DNA of 64,000 nucleotides from Legionella sp. (lineage in GTDB: Bacteria; Pseudomonadota; Gammaproteobacteria; Legionellales; Legionellaceae), in assembly GCA_031291115.1 (NCBI GenBank), contig JARLJQ010000040.1, positions 1 to 64,000 of the forward strand. Reading direction: 5' to 3'. Below the pieces are notes generated by a model. It searched no databases and was not told the origin of the DNA. It worked only from the letters and a program-made list of their open reading frames with translations. Positions 1-8,560 of the stretch are shown in pieces (the first letter of the stretch is position 1; each line of letters begins with the position of its first letter). The translations under genes were made by a program, and so were the position numbers.

Positions 1-118
1 CCTCCCTCAAGATGAGTTTTCCCATGAAGCCCGTTGAAGACTACGACGTTGATAGGCAAGGTGTGGAAGCGCAGTAATGTGTGAAGCTAACTTGTACTAA
101 TTGGCTGATTGTCTTGAC
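1..118 (+). rRNA. rrl: 23S ribosomal RNA, 3' end (partial)
   Basis: The window opens inside the conserved 3' terminal part of a 23S rRNA gene: the segment around positions 20-110 (cccatgaagcccgttgaaga, later tgtgaagctaacttgtacta) is the typical gammaproteobacterial 23S end. The exact 3' end is estimated. It is followed after about 130 bases by 5S rRNA, the usual rrn order. Confidence 0.93.
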
Positions 119-249
119 CATATAATCTGAGTTGCTTTGGATTGTAGACAATACAATGTGCGTGGGTGTAAGAACCTGCGAGAACGAACGAATACTCATT
201 ATTTACCACCTGCTGAGTGCCAATATGGGCAATCATGCAGAACCAGTTT

Positions 250-367
250 TCCTGGCGACCATAGCGGCTTGGAACCACCTGATCCCATCTCGAACTCAGA
301 AGTGAAACGAGCTTGCGCCAATGATAGTGTGAGGTCTCCTCATGTGAAAGTAGGTCATCGCCAGGGT
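250..367 (+). rRNA. rrf: 5S ribosomal RNA, copy 1
   Basis: A full-length 5S gene with the conserved core (gatcccatctcgaactcag, then agtgaaacg) and a closing helix in which CCTGGCGA at the 5' end pairs with TCGCCAGG at the 3' end. It follows 23S directly and is followed by its own intrinsic terminator, so it is probably the 5S of this rrn operon. The ends are accurate to a few bases. Confidence 0.96.
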
Positions 368-377
368 TTTATTCCGA

Positions 378-404
378 AAGCGGCTTCTTAGCCGCTTTTT
401 TTTT
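378..404 (+). terminator. Intrinsic terminator after 5S copy 1
   Basis: A 7-bp stem, AAGCGGC pairing with GCCGCTT around a TTCTTA loop, is followed by an uninterrupted T run. It lies 11 bases after the end of the 5S gene. Confidence 0.9.
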
Positions 405-529
405 CAATATTAATTGAATAAAAACTAACAGACGGTTAATTGAATTGATTAACCTGTAGATTAAAAGACACCCCAAATTATTTGCTAGAAACTGCCGATC
501 AATAAGGCATTAAAGCAAAAAATCAGTTT

Positions 530-647
530 TCCTGGCGGCTATAGCGGTTTGGCACCACCTGATCCCATCTCGAACTCAGCAGTGAAACGAACTTGCGCCA
601 ATGATAGTGTGAGGTCTCCTCATGTGAAAGTAGGTCACTGTCAGGGT
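530..647 (+). rRNA. rrf: 5S ribosomal RNA, divergent copy 2
   Basis: A second 5S gene about 160 bases after the first. By eye it differs at roughly nine positions, clustered in the closing helix and near the 5' third. The helix is still formed: CCTGGCGG pairs with CTGTCAGG using two G-T wobbles. It sits beyond the first terminator, so it needs read-through or its own promoter. It has its own terminator, which suggests a functional tandem copy and not a scrap. Confidence 0.93.
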
Positions 648-656
648 TTTATTTTG

Positions 657-682
657 AAACGGCTTAATAGCCGTTTTTTTTT
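657..682 (+). terminator. Intrinsic terminator after 5S copy 2
   Basis: Stem AAACGGC/GCCGTTT with a TTAATA loop and a long T run, directly after the second 5S. It has the same architecture as the terminator after copy 1, with a different stem sequence. Confidence 0.88.
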
Positions 683-965
683 AATTAAATTTTCCCTGTA
701 CACGACAAAATTTAATTAGGTTGTAACTCATTGAAAATTAAATATAATCTCACGCTTCCTAAGCGATATTATATCATATAGATCATATCAACGAGTTAAT
801 CGATATTTTAAACACAAGCTTCAATTGGAACAAAGCGCACATCACATGTTTTTCCAAAATGTTATTAGCATTATTAGTAACAAGAACCGTTAATTTAAAC
901 AAAATCGCTTGTTCAATGAATAGTGATTAAAGAAAAAAGTGAGAAAATGGTAGTACAAGGTTTCA

Positions 966-1109
966 CTAACTACGACCATCTTCTAATTGATCATGGATAA
1001 AGTCCATCGACCAACATTCATTGATTCTGGTTGGCACCGTCAGTGCTTCTGGCCGTTTCTTGGGTTTTATCCGTATAATAAGTTCTAATTCCCGATAGAT
1101 TCGGTAAAC
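966..1109 (-). pseudogene. IS3-family transposase fragment
   Basis: The minus strand encodes a 47-residue stretch typical of the IS3-group OrfB integrase: VYRIYRELEL at the start and ECWSMDFIHDQLEDGRS at the end, the latter carrying the first catalytic Asp of the DDE domain. It is closed by a stop on one side and an in-frame stop just upstream, so only an internal piece survives. No terminal inverted repeats were recognised. It is a dead remnant in the roughly 850-base gene-free stretch between the 5S genes and the acyl-CoA dehydrogenase. Confidence 0.8.
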
Positions 1110-1179
1110 TCAAATAAATACTCTTGACGATATCTTTGCAATAAATAACTAAAAGAAGGTGGAATTAGTCATGAGAGTG

Positions 1180-1350
1180 GCCTAATATAGAATCATAAGC
1201 AGTACCATTGTTCAGCCAGGCTCATGTACTGGAAACCAGATTGAGAGTGTGGTGTGCATGCTTAGCTCGACTAAGAAGCCCAAAGCGCTCCAGAGGATTC
1301 CCCCTAGAGAAATCGGACTGTACGCAATCTTACTGTTTATACCCAATTTA
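1180..1350 (+). ncRNA. ssrS: 6S RNA (RNA polymerase regulator)
   Basis: 6S RNA mimics an open promoter and binds sigma70 RNA polymerase in stationary phase. The region folds as a long rod. AAGCAGTA (1197-1204) pairs with TACTGTTT (1331-1338), then ATTG with CAAT, then CAG/CC with GG/CTG, enclosing an asymmetric bubble. The apical part reads gtgcatg-CTTAG-ctcga-CTAAG-aagcc, which matches the apical hairpin of E. coli 6S (gagcatg-CTCGG-tccgt-CCGAG-aagcc) with compensatory changes in the stem. A terminator follows at 1357. The ends are estimates. No 5-formyl-THF cyclo-ligase gene, its common neighbour, follows. Confidence rests on covariation seen by eye. Confidence 0.7.
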
Positions 1351-1356
1351 AGAACG

Positions 1357-1383
1357 AAGGCGTATTTGATACGCCTTTTTTAT
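1357..1383 (+). terminator. Intrinsic terminator after the 6S RNA
   Basis: AAGGCGTAT pairs with ATACGCCTT around a short loop, followed by a T run. It lies just downstream of the 6S RNA rod. Confidence 0.85.
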
Positions 1384-1464
1384 TGGTTACAGATATATCA
1401 GAATTCATTATCGATCATTAAATGGAATAATGATGGATAAATTCTTTTCCTTTATATTTACAGT

Positions 1465-1494
1465 GTCTTTGTCTTTGTCTTTGTCTTTGTCTTT
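1465..1494 (+). repeat. Five tandem GTCTTT hexamers
   Basis: Five perfect copies of GTCTTT sit about 40 bases upstream of the acyl-CoA dehydrogenase start codon. A short tandem repeat in this position could vary in copy number and alter promoter spacing or leader length. Confidence 0.9.
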
Positions 1495-1533
1495 GAGTGT
1501 AGGTTTGATACAAGCTAAAAAAGGATTTACTGC

Positions 1534-3216
1534 ATGAATGAATTTTTTCAAACGCCACCGCAATTAGGTAATCAATACACCGAAGATCATGTTTTGAATA
1601 CTTATTTACAATGGAAAATGCCGCCGCTCATACTTCAAGAATTAGAATCTGAATTCCAGCGCATGGGACATCGAGTGGTTACTGATATTTATCATTTGGG
1701 AAAAGCCGCAGAAGCGACACCGCCACGGCATATTCCTTACGATGCCTGGGGTAAACGCATTGACCGAATTGAACTTGCTGATGCTTGGAAAGAGCTGGAC
1801 AGAGTTTCTGCAACGGAACAATTGGTTGCCATTGGATATGAGCGTAAGCATGGTGAATTTTCACGTATTCATCAGTTCGTAAAACTTTATCTGTTCCATC
1901 CTTCTTCAGCAATTTATACCTGCCCGTTGGCGATGACGGATGGTGCTGCGCGTGCTCTGGAACTTTATGGTAGTGAGGCGCTTAAAAATAATGCGTTTGC
2001 GCACCTGACTTCTTCTGATCCAGACAAATTCTGGACTTCAGGCCAATGGATGACAGAACGTACAGGTGGCTCAGATGTCAGCACAACGTCAACTATTGCC
2101 AAACCGGAGGGGCAGAATTACCGACTTTATGGTACAAAATGGTTTACCTCCGCCACTACTTCACAGATGGCAATGACTCTAGCTCGCATAGAAGGCGCGC
2201 CAGAAGGAAGCAAAGGCTTAAGTCTTTTTTATTTGGAACTTCGTGATGCTGATGGAACTTTAAATGGCATACGTATTAATCGTTTAAAAGATAAATTAGG
2301 TACGCGTGCTTTGCCTACAGCAGAATTAGAGTTAACTGGTGCGCTGGCGATTCCAGTTGGTGGGCCGGGTGATGGGGTGAAAAAAATATCTTCTTTATTC
2401 AACATCACCCGAATTTATAATGCCTGTTGTGCTGTAGGTTATATGCGTCGTGCTATTGCTCTTGCTCGCGATTATGCAATGAAGCGCAAGGCTTTTGGTC
2501 GCCCGCTTGCAGAGCATGGTTTGCATTTAGAAACCTTATCCGCGATGCACGTAGAATTCACCGCGGCTTTTCATTTAGTGTTTCATGCTATTGAGTTATT
2601 AGGAAAGGATGAGACAGGAAAAGCGACCCAAGCTGAATCAGCCATATTGAGGTTGTTAACCCCTTTGGTAAAATTATATACCGCAAAACAAGCAATTTCG
2701 GTAGTCAGCGAAGCGCTCGAAGCATTTGGTGGTGCAGGTTACATTGAAGATACAGGCTTACCTCATTTATTGCGTGACGCGCAGGTTTTATCCATTTGGG
2801 AAGGCACAACGAATGTTCTGAGTTTGGATGTACTGCGTTCTATTCGTAAAGAAAATGCAGCTGAACCTTTTCTTGAGGGCATTCAAGAACGCATTAATAA
2901 AGTTCAGGCGAAAGAACTTGATGCCTCTAAAAAGAAAACTCAAGATGCTTTAGATGCGTTAAAACACTATATAAACACAATGTCAGCTATGAGTGATGCA
3001 GAACAACAGCTTGTTGCACGCAGTTTTGCATTTAGTATGGTGCAAACTTTTGCGGCAGGATTATTAGTCGAATGCGCTGATTACTGGTTACAGAAAGGTA
3101 CTAATCCGCAGGCTTTAATTGTGGCCGATAGATGGTGTGCTAAAAATTTAACGCAATTGATTACACCCTCACAAGTACATCAGGATGGTTCAAAAATACT
3201 TGCTTTGGATTTATAG
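1534..3216 (+). CDS. Acyl-CoA dehydrogenase, AidB/FadE-like
   Basis: A cytosolic FAD flavoprotein of 560 residues, longer than the roughly 380-residue core acyl-CoA dehydrogenases and close to the AidB type (about 540). The family introduces a trans double bond between C2 and C3 of an acyl-CoA; AidB itself is linked to alkylation stress. Visible features are the N-terminal helical part, the FAD/substrate loop WMTERTGGSDVSTT followed by GTKWFTSA, and the C-terminal flavin-contact segment FGGAGYIEDTGLPHLLRDAQ and WEGTTNV. The last about 110 residues are a helical extension. The gene stands alone, convergent with the carbonic anhydrase gene. A tandem hexamer repeat lies just upstream. The substrate cannot be told from sequence. 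Confidence 0.88.
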   Translation: MNEFFQTPPQLGNQYTEDHVLNTYLQWKMPPLILQELESEFQRMGHRVVTDIYHLGKAAEATPPRHIPYDAWGKRIDRIELADAWKELDRVSATEQLVAIGYERKHGEFSRIHQFVKLYLFHPSSAIYTCPLAMTDGAARALELYGSEALKNNAFAHLTSSDPDKFWTSGQWMTERTGGSDVSTTSTIAKPEGQNYRLYGTKWFTSATTSQMAMTLARIEGAPEGSKGLSLFYLELRDADGTLNGIRINRLKDKLGTRALPTAELELTGALAIPVGGPGDGVKKISSLFNITRIYNACCAVGYMRRAIALARDYAMKRKAFGRPLAEHGLHLETLSAMHVEFTAAFHLVFHAIELLGKDETGKATQAESAILRLLTPLVKLYTAKQAISVVSEALEAFGGAGYIEDTGLPHLLRDAQVLSIWEGTTNVLSLDVLRSIRKENAAEPFLEGIQERINKVQAKELDASKKKTQDALDALKHYINTMSAMSDAEQQLVARSFAFSMVQTFAAGLLVECADYWLQKGTNPQALIVADRWCAKNLTQLITPSQVHQDGSKILALDL

Positions 3217-3231
3217 GATAGAGCGGATAAA

Positions 3232-3265
3232 GTAGCCTTGGATACGCTGCGCGCACCCTGGCTAC
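3232..3265. repeat. Short palindromic repeat between convergent genes
   Basis: GTAGCC...GGCTAC arms enclose a GC-rich centre (gatacgctgcgcgca). It sits between two convergent genes and may end transcription in both directions, although it has no T run. A related sequence ending in ggctacgat occurs near 20120. Confidence 0.45.
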
Positions 3266-3287
3266 GATTTGTATTTTATTGTTAAGA

Positions 3288-4034
3288 TTAGGAACGCGGA
3301 ACAGAACGTTCTTCTTCAAAAAAATGTACTTCACCTGTTTTAAGATCATGTATACCGGCAACAATCCCTATTTGTTTACTTTCAATTAATTGTTTTATAA
3401 TAGGGCTTTTTTGCTGTATTTCTCGAGCCACAGCTAAAGCATTTTCTTTAGTGATGGCATCAATTAATTCTGGTTTCTTACAATCTTTAGTATCTAAAGC
3501 ATGCATTGCAGATTGAACGGAGGGCTGAATTTTATCTAAAACATCAGTTAAATGTCCAAGTTTCACGTTATTACAGGCTCCATCGACAGCGCCACATGAG
3601 GTATGACCCAATACTACAATTAAACGTGCTCCAACTGCTTTAGTGGCAAATTCCATACTGCCCAGAATATCAGTATTCAGTACATTTCCTGCAACTCTTA
3701 AAGTAAATAGATCTGCTAATCCTTGATCAAAAAATAACTCAGGAACACTGCGTGAATCCATACAATTTAATACTACAGCGAAAGGGTATTGGCTGTAAGC
3801 AGACTGTTTGGCTTGTTGTATGAAATCGCGCGTGATCATTTTATTGTTTAAAAAACGTTGATTTCCATCTTTTAAACGCTGTAAGGCATCCTTTGGAGTC
3901 ATATCCTGTTGTTTTGCTTGGGTCATTGTTTTGCCAAGAACGGGCGTGTATTCAGTTGTTGCTTGAGCAAGTCCATTGGCTAGGAATAGGGATGGCAAGG
4001 ATAATGCTAATACTTTTAATCCAATGCGTAACAC
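3288..4034 (-). CDS. Exported beta-class carbonic anhydrase
   Basis: Reversible hydration of CO2, probably in the periplasm. Zinc-ligand motifs of the beta class are clear: NCMDSR (Cys and the Asp/Arg dyad) and GHTSCGA (His and Cys). The N terminus is a signal peptide (LRIGLKVLALSLPSLFLANG with cleavage likely after LAQA). I chose the GTG at 4034 because AGGAGG lies six bases upstream; an ATG further upstream at 4073 has no such site. The product is 248 residues. It is convergent with the acyl-CoA dehydrogenase. A separate gamma-class homologue lies at 5650-6180. Confidence 0.92.
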   Translation of the reverse strand: MLRIGLKVLALSLPSLFLANGLAQATTEYTPVLGKTMTQAKQQDMTPKDALQRLKDGNQRFLNNKMITRDFIQQAKQSAYSQYPFAVVLNCMDSRSVPELFFDQGLADLFTLRVAGNVLNTDILGSMEFATKAVGARLIVVLGHTSCGAVDGACNNVKLGHLTDVLDKIQPSVQSAMHALDTKDCKKPELIDAITKENALAVAREIQQKSPIIKQLIESKQIGIVAGIHDLKTGEVHFFEEERSVPRS

Positions 4035-4122
4035 GGGTGACCTCCTGTCATTAAGAGAATGTAGATACTTCAAATTACTATGCTTTCATAGAACGCCATT
4101 GAAGTCCAGGTAGCTGAGTTAT

Positions 4123-4503
4123 CTAATATTTTATTAAGACAATGCGATTAAGCAAAAACGTGATGGGCAGTAAAATAATAATTACCACTAAAGGTGCGTA
4201 AGTAATTGAGAAGCCATATTCAACCAGAATTTTTATTGATACTGCACCCACTAAATATTGAAACAGATAAATTAAAGGAAATTTTAAAAAAGACTTTAAT
4301 GACATATGCGTGTGAAATACAAACCGGATATTCATAAAATAAAGCGTAATAACTGAAATGGCGTAGGCGATTAAATAAGAATATTGATAATTCATTAGTT
4401 TATTAAAGCTAATGTAGAGCAGAAACATAATCAGTGTACTGAGGGTGCCTGTTATAGTAAAACCTATCATTTGTTGTTTTAAAAGTTTTCTGGGTGTTTT
4501 CAT
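4123..4503 (-). CDS. GtrA-family membrane protein
   Basis: 126 residues with four predicted membrane helices and the GtrA pattern: a basic N terminus, GFTITGTLSTLIMFLLY, a second helix ending in a short loop with NIRFVFHT, then two more helices. GtrA proteins are thought to help move lipid-linked sugars across the inner membrane for cell-surface glycan modification. No glycosyltransferase partner is adjacent, which is unusual. The ribosome-binding site is weak. An overlapping frame upstream (to 4597) looks partly coding and might be a relic of a lost partner. Confidence 0.75.
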   Translation of the reverse strand: MKTPRKLLKQQMIGFTITGTLSTLIMFLLYISFNKLMNYQYSYLIAYAISVITLYFMNIRFVFHTHMSLKSFLKFPLIYLFQYLVGAVSIKILVEYGFSITYAPLVVIIILLPITFLLNRIVLIKY

Positions 4504-4631
4504 ATAGCCAGATACTCATAAAACGATAAAGTGTTGCCCATTCGTCGTATCCGTCTAATGATTTAACTATACTTAATTGTGGCGTGTCAGGCAGCACAAA
4601 TCAATATAAAACAGTAATATTAGTGGCCGGG

Positions 4632-5279
4632 TTACTTGGCTGAAATACTAATAAAAGGATTGCTTAAGGCATCCCAAGGAGTAAACGCTGTCATATCGTT
4701 GAAATAAGTTAGTGAGGGGGAGTTCAACTGTAATGGTGAACGCTCAGCAAAAAATTGCTCTAAATGTTCCTCTAAATGATGCTTTATTTTTTTCCTATGA
4801 TTTAAGGCAGTCAATTTATATTGGTAAGCCAAGGTGATGTGGAATACTTTGGGAATTTTGGTTTGGAGATCAAATGTTTTGGCCACAGTCTCGATACTTG
4901 CTTTCTGGTTTTCAGCAATTTCCACACAAAGTTGGAGTACATCTGCACTTTTTATGCTTTGTAGTTTAATTGTGGGTTGGAATGCGTTTTTAGCTAAATC
5001 AGCATGTAATGCTTTAAAGAAAGCTAATTTCTTAGTCACAAAATGCCCCCAATCTTCTCCTCCATCATCCCTTTCGGTATATAAATTAATGGTAGTCATA
5101 TGATAACTTTCATAGGGAAGTGGTGCGAAGTAATCAGAAATTAAGGGTATCTTAACCATGTTATGAATTTTCTGCCAAAATTCATCGTCTTGTTTTTGTA
5201 TGGTTGCTATCGTTGTTATGCCAGGATAAATGGTGTATTGACCCTGGTTATTGATTTTAGTGCGGTATGTTTTGGGCAT
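4632..5279 (-). CDS. 2H phosphoesterase-like protein (DUF1868 type)
   Basis: 215 residues carrying the two histidine motifs of the 2H phosphoesterase (LigT/cyclic phosphodiesterase) superfamily: YHMTTINL in the first half and FHITLAYQ in the second, at the expected spacing of roughly 90 residues. Family members act on 2',3'-cyclic or 2'-5' phosphodiester bonds of RNA or nucleotides; the substrate here is unknown. The start overlaps the end of the DUF1622 gene by 23 bases, so the two are probably translated together as the tail of the leftward gor operon. Confidence 0.72.
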   Translation of the reverse strand: MPKTYRTKINNQGQYTIYPGITTIATIQKQDDEFWQKIHNMVKIPLISDYFAPLPYESYHMTTINLYTERDDGGEDWGHFVTKKLAFFKALHADLAKNAFQPTIKLQSIKSADVLQLCVEIAENQKASIETVAKTFDLQTKIPKVFHITLAYQYKLTALNHRKKIKHHLEEHLEQFFAERSPLQLNSPSLTYFNDMTAFTPWDALSNPFISISAK

Positions 5280-5637
5280 TACTTAAATCCTGTTTTTCTA
5301 TTTCTCTGATTGAATTAATTTCATGATTTAAGGTGTAACTTAATACCGTACGAATTAAAACAATGCTTGCAACAATCCCAATAGAATAATAATCTGGAGC
5401 AGTTGTAGTACCGATTAAATCTGCAGCAACAATAAATTCTAAGCCTAAGGTCAATACCAAGCCTAATTTTAAGCGGATTTTGTTAATGGTCATTTTTTCA
5501 ACTGTTTCATTATCAAATAAAAAGGTAACGTAACGGACTAAAGCGGTAATTACACCGCCAAAAATAACCAAAACCCCACAAAAAGAAATACTGTGTTGGA
5601 TGTACAACAATACGCTGTGAAAATTGAATACATCCAT
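5257..5637 (-). CDS. DUF1622 integral membrane protein
   Basis: 126 residues with three hydrophobic helices (about 13-35, 55-75 and 84-103) and the conserved core RLKLGLVLTLGLEFIVAADL typical of DUF1622. No biochemical role is established for the family. It has an AAGGAA ribosome-binding site. It lies 12 bases after the gamma-carbonic anhydrase gene and overlaps the 2H phosphoesterase gene, so it belongs to the same operon. Confidence 0.78.
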   Translation of the reverse strand: MDVFNFHSVLLYIQHSISFCGVLVIFGGVITALVRYVTFLFDNETVEKMTINKIRLKLGLVLTLGLEFIVAADLIGTTTAPDYYSIGIVASIVLIRTVLSYTLNHEINSIREIEKQDLSNAQNIPH

Positions 5638-5649
5638 AGTATTTATTCC

Positions 5650-6180
5650 TTATAAGTATTTATTTTTTAAGCGGACATAATGTTGTGCTGAATATTCTAA
5701 TTGTTCCAATTCTTGTTCATTTAATTTTCTAACCGCTCGTGCAGGATTGCCAAGGTATAAATAACCACTTTCTAATATTTTCCCTGGAGCCACCACACTG
5801 CCTGCGGCAACCATCACATGATGCTGTATGTGAACCGCATCCAGAATAAGCGCACCCATGCCAATAAGGCAGAAATCGTCCACAGTACAGCCGTGTAATA
5901 CTGCTTGATGACCAATGGTAATACCCTGACCTAAAATCAAGGGTTTTCCTCCTGGAGTATAAGGACCGTCATGGGTTACATGCAAGATGGCGGCATCTTG
6001 AATACTGCAGGCATTACCGATGTGAATTGAATTTACATCGCCACGAATGACCGCCATTGGCCAAACCGATACATCATCGCCCAGGGTTACATCGCCAATC
6101 ACCGCGGATTGAGGATCAATATAAACTCCTGTGCCTAAAATGGGCAGTTTGCCTTGAAAAGCTCGAATTGCGTTGTTCAT
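5650..6180 (-). CDS. Gamma-carbonic anhydrase family protein (YrdA/PaaY-like)
   Basis: 176 residues forming a left-handed beta-helix of hexapeptide repeats (VIGDVTLGDDVSVWPMAVIR and following turns). The metal-binding His pattern is present: HVTH in one turn and GHQAVLHGC in a later one. Members of this family are zinc or iron hexapeptide enzymes; many have weak or no carbonic anhydrase activity and some act as thioesterases. Its start is four bases after the gor stop codon, which suggests co-transcription with glutathione reductase. Confidence 0.85.
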   Translation of the reverse strand: MNNAIRAFQGKLPILGTGVYIDPQSAVIGDVTLGDDVSVWPMAVIRGDVNSIHIGNACSIQDAAILHVTHDGPYTPGGKPLILGQGITIGHQAVLHGCTVDDFCLIGMGALILDAVHIQHHVMVAAGSVVAPGKILESGYLYLGNPARAVRKLNEQELEQLEYSAQHYVRLKNKYL

Positions 6181-6184
6181 ATGA

Positions 6185-7546
6185 TTACACCATCGTTACA
6201 AATTCTTCTGCACTGGTTGGGTGAATGGCTACGGTGTTATCAAAATCTTTTTTGCACGCGCCCATTTTTACTGCTACCCCAAAACCTTGCAGCATCTCAT
6301 CTGCACCTTGTCCAATAACATGCAGCCCAATAATTTTTTCTTCTTTACCTAAGGTGACGAGTTTCATAACCGTTGGGATTTTGCTTTCACTTAAAGCATA
6401 GTACATGGGATTGAAACGGGTCTGGTAGATTTTAATCTGTTCTTTGCCGTGTTGCTTTATCGCGTCTGCTTCACTTAAGCCAACAGTTCCCACCGGTGGA
6501 TGGCTAAATACAACGGAAGAGATGTTTTCATAATTTAAATGTGCATCGGGTTGTTTGCCAAATAATCGATCTGCTAAACGCCGTCCTGCAGCAATGGCTA
6601 CAGGAGTTAGAGTAGGAGCATGAGTCACGTCACCTAAAGCATAAACACCTTTACAGCTGGTGTTTTGATAAGCATCAACTAAAACTAGACCGTGCTCATC
6701 AGTATTTACTTTGATTTGTTGTAAATTTAAATTATGAGTACGTGGTCTTCTTCCAATGGCCGCGATAATCACATCCACATCATGAATAATAGAGCCACTT
6801 TCGCAGACTATAGTTTTCCTACCATCGCTATGTAAATTAATTTCATGTGCTTTATGATTTTGATGAACGTGGATGCCTTGTTGTTGCATGATTTCTAATA
6901 ACGTATCACCTAAAACCGAATCAAAGCGGCTTAATGGTTTTTCACCGCGCATTAATAAATGGGTTTCCGAGCCAAGTCCATGCAGCACACCAGCAAGTTC
7001 GACACCAATATAACCACTACCAATAATAGCTACTTTTTCAGGTTGCTTCTCTAAGGCAAAAAATCCATCTGAATCAATTACATGTTGCATTCCGTGCAGC
7101 GCGGGAATAATAGGTTCGCCGCCGGTTGCAATAATGAGGTGCTCGGCCTGATAGATAGTGTTATTAACAAGGACTGAATGTGCGTCATGAAAGCTGCCGA
7201 CGCCCTTCAGATGGGTAATATTAAATTGTGTAAAACGCTTGGCGTAATTTTCTCTGAGGCGCTCAATGTAGGCATTGCGCTTGTGAACCAGAGTGCTCCA
7301 GTCTAATTTAGGTTGGATTGAAGAAAAGCCATAATCCTCGGCAAGATGCATGGTATCTGCCATTAAAGCGGCATTATACATGATTTTTTTAGGGACGCAG
7401 CCAAGATTGACGCAAGTGCCACCTAAATGACTTTGCTCCACTACCGCAACTTTAGCGCCGTATTGTGCAGCACGAATGGCACTGGCAATACCGCCACTGC
7501 CGCCACCTAAGACTATTAGATCAAACGGGTTATTTTTCATAGACAT
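6185..7546 (-). CDS. gor: Glutathione reductase
   Basis: NADPH-dependent reduction of glutathione disulphide in the cytosol. The 453-residue protein has the FAD-binding GGGSGGIA near the N terminus, the redox-active disulphide in [13 protein letters not shown], a second Rossmann motif [11 protein letters not shown] for NADPH, the FAD-contact segment ALGDVT and the C-terminal HPTSAEEF with the catalytic His-Glu pair of the partner subunit. Length is standard. First gene of a leftward operon with gamma-carbonic anhydrase, DUF1622 and a 2H phosphoesterase. The start may be the first Met or the third residue Met; neither has a clear ribosome-binding site. Divergent from the exporter at 7607 with only 60 bases between. 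Confidence 0.93.
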   Translation of the reverse strand: MSMKNNPFDLIVLGGGSGGIASAIRAAQYGAKVAVVEQSHLGGTCVNLGCVPKKIMYNAALMADTMHLAEDYGFSSIQPKLDWSTLVHKRNAYIERLRENYAKRFTQFNITHLKGVGSFHDAHSVLVNNTIYQAEHLIIATGGEPIIPALHGMQHVIDSDGFFALEKQPEKVAIIGSGYIGVELAGVLHGLGSETHLLMRGEKPLSRFDSVLGDTLLEIMQQQGIHVHQNHKAHEINLHSDGRKTIVCESGSIIHDVDVIIAAIGRRPRTHNLNLQQIKVNTDEHGLVLVDAYQNTSCKGVYALGDVTHAPTLTPVAIAAGRRLADRLFGKQPDAHLNYENISSVVFSHPPVGTVGLSEADAIKQHGKEQIKIYQTRFNPMYYALSESKIPTVMKLVTLGKEEKIIGLHVIGQGADEMLQGFGVAVKMGACKKDFDNTVAIHPTSAEEFVTMV

Positions 7547-7606
7547 TTTTTAAAAAATAAGATTATAGTAGCAGGAACTGTCCTTGCAACCAACTGATTA
7601 TTTCTC

Positions 7607-8560
7607 ATGCTAAATAGTACACTTAAAATCGTTGTTGTTTTGCTCATCACGCTCCTTTATGGCTGTGGTAATGGCGATCAGAGGCAATTTTCAGGCTACG
7701 TTGAAGGTGAGAATATTTATTTGGCTTCACCATTTTATGGTGTTTTAAAGCAGTTAGCTGTAATACGCGGTCAAAAAGTTGAAAAAGGGCAACTTTTATT
7801 TAAATTGGATGCAAGCCCACAAGACATCACTATTTTGCAAGTTAAAGCTGAATTAGCACAAGCGCAAAATACGCTATTTGATATGAAAAAACCGAAACGA
7901 GAACCTGAGATAGCTGCGATTAAAGCACAGATAGAACAAGCAGAGTCACGTATTAACTTGGCGAAAATCCGTGTCAGCCGTTATGAAAAACTTATTGCCA
8001 AGCGAGCTACTGATCAAGATACGGTAGACGCTGCAACTACTAATTTGCAACAAGAGCTGGATTCAAAAGATCTTTATACGGCTAACTTGGCTTTAGCTTT
8101 ATTGGGCAGTCGTGACGATCAGATAAAGGCGCAACAAGCACAAGTGGATTCTCTGGTAGCAAAGTTAAATGAAGCCCAGTGGGAATTTGCGCAGAAAACT
8201 CTAATTGCACCTGCAACCGGTGTTATTTTTGACACCTATTTTCGGCAGGGGGAGTACGTTGCAGCGCAACAACCCGTACTTTCTTTATTAACGCCTGAAA
8301 ACATTCGGATTGAATTTTTTGTGCCTTTAGATTATTTGAGCAAGGTGCACGTGAGCCAACAAATCAGCTTTGATTGCGAGGGCTGCGCTCCAAATAATGC
8401 AGCAGTAATCAATTATGTTTCCCCTGATGCGGAGTATTTACCACCTTTGGTTTACAGCCGGGAAAATAATTCAAAATTGGTATTTCGTATTAAAGCGCAA
8501 ATTAAACAACCTACCTTATTTAAACCGGGTCAGCCTGTAACGGTACATTTAAATGACTAA
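7607..8560 (+). CDS. HlyD-family periplasmic adaptor lipoprotein
   Basis: 317 residues. The N terminus is a lipoprotein signal (LLITLLYGCGN, lipobox Cys), then a split biotinyl-lipoyl-like domain (SGYVEGENIYLASPFYGVLK, and after the hairpin IAPATGVIFDTYFRQGEYV), with a long coiled-coil hairpin in between (about 85-195). This is the architecture of YbhG/EmrA-type membrane fusion proteins that link an inner-membrane pump to an outer-membrane channel. The stop overlaps the ATPase start by 8 bases. A diverged paralogue is at 42085. Substrate unknown; small molecules or drugs are typical for the family. Confidence 0.87.
   Translation: MLNSTLKIVVVLLITLLYGCGNGDQRQFSGYVEGENIYLASPFYGVLKQLAVIRGQKVEKGQLLFKLDASPQDITILQVKAELAQAQNTLFDMKKPKREPEIAAIKAQIEQAESRINLAKIRVSRYEKLIAKRATDQDTVDAATTNLQQELDSKDLYTANLALALLGSRDDQIKAQQAQVDSLVAKLNEAQWEFAQKTLIAPATGVIFDTYFRQGEYVAAQQPVLSLLTPENIRIEFFVPLDYLSKVHVSQQISFDCEGCAPNNAAVINYVSPDAEYLPPLVYSRENNSKLVFRIKAQIKQPTLFKPGQPVTVHLND

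Noticed and set aside
1249-1440. 63-codon open frame over the 6S RNA and its terminator
   Set aside because: It overlaps a strongly structured RNA and a terminator, has no ribosome-binding site and no protein-like composition.
4409-4597. Open frame overlapping the gtrA start (LPDTPQLSIVKSLDGYDEWA)
   Set aside because: The first half looks coding and may be a relic, but the second half is a shadow of gtrA and the GTG start has no clear ribosome-binding site.
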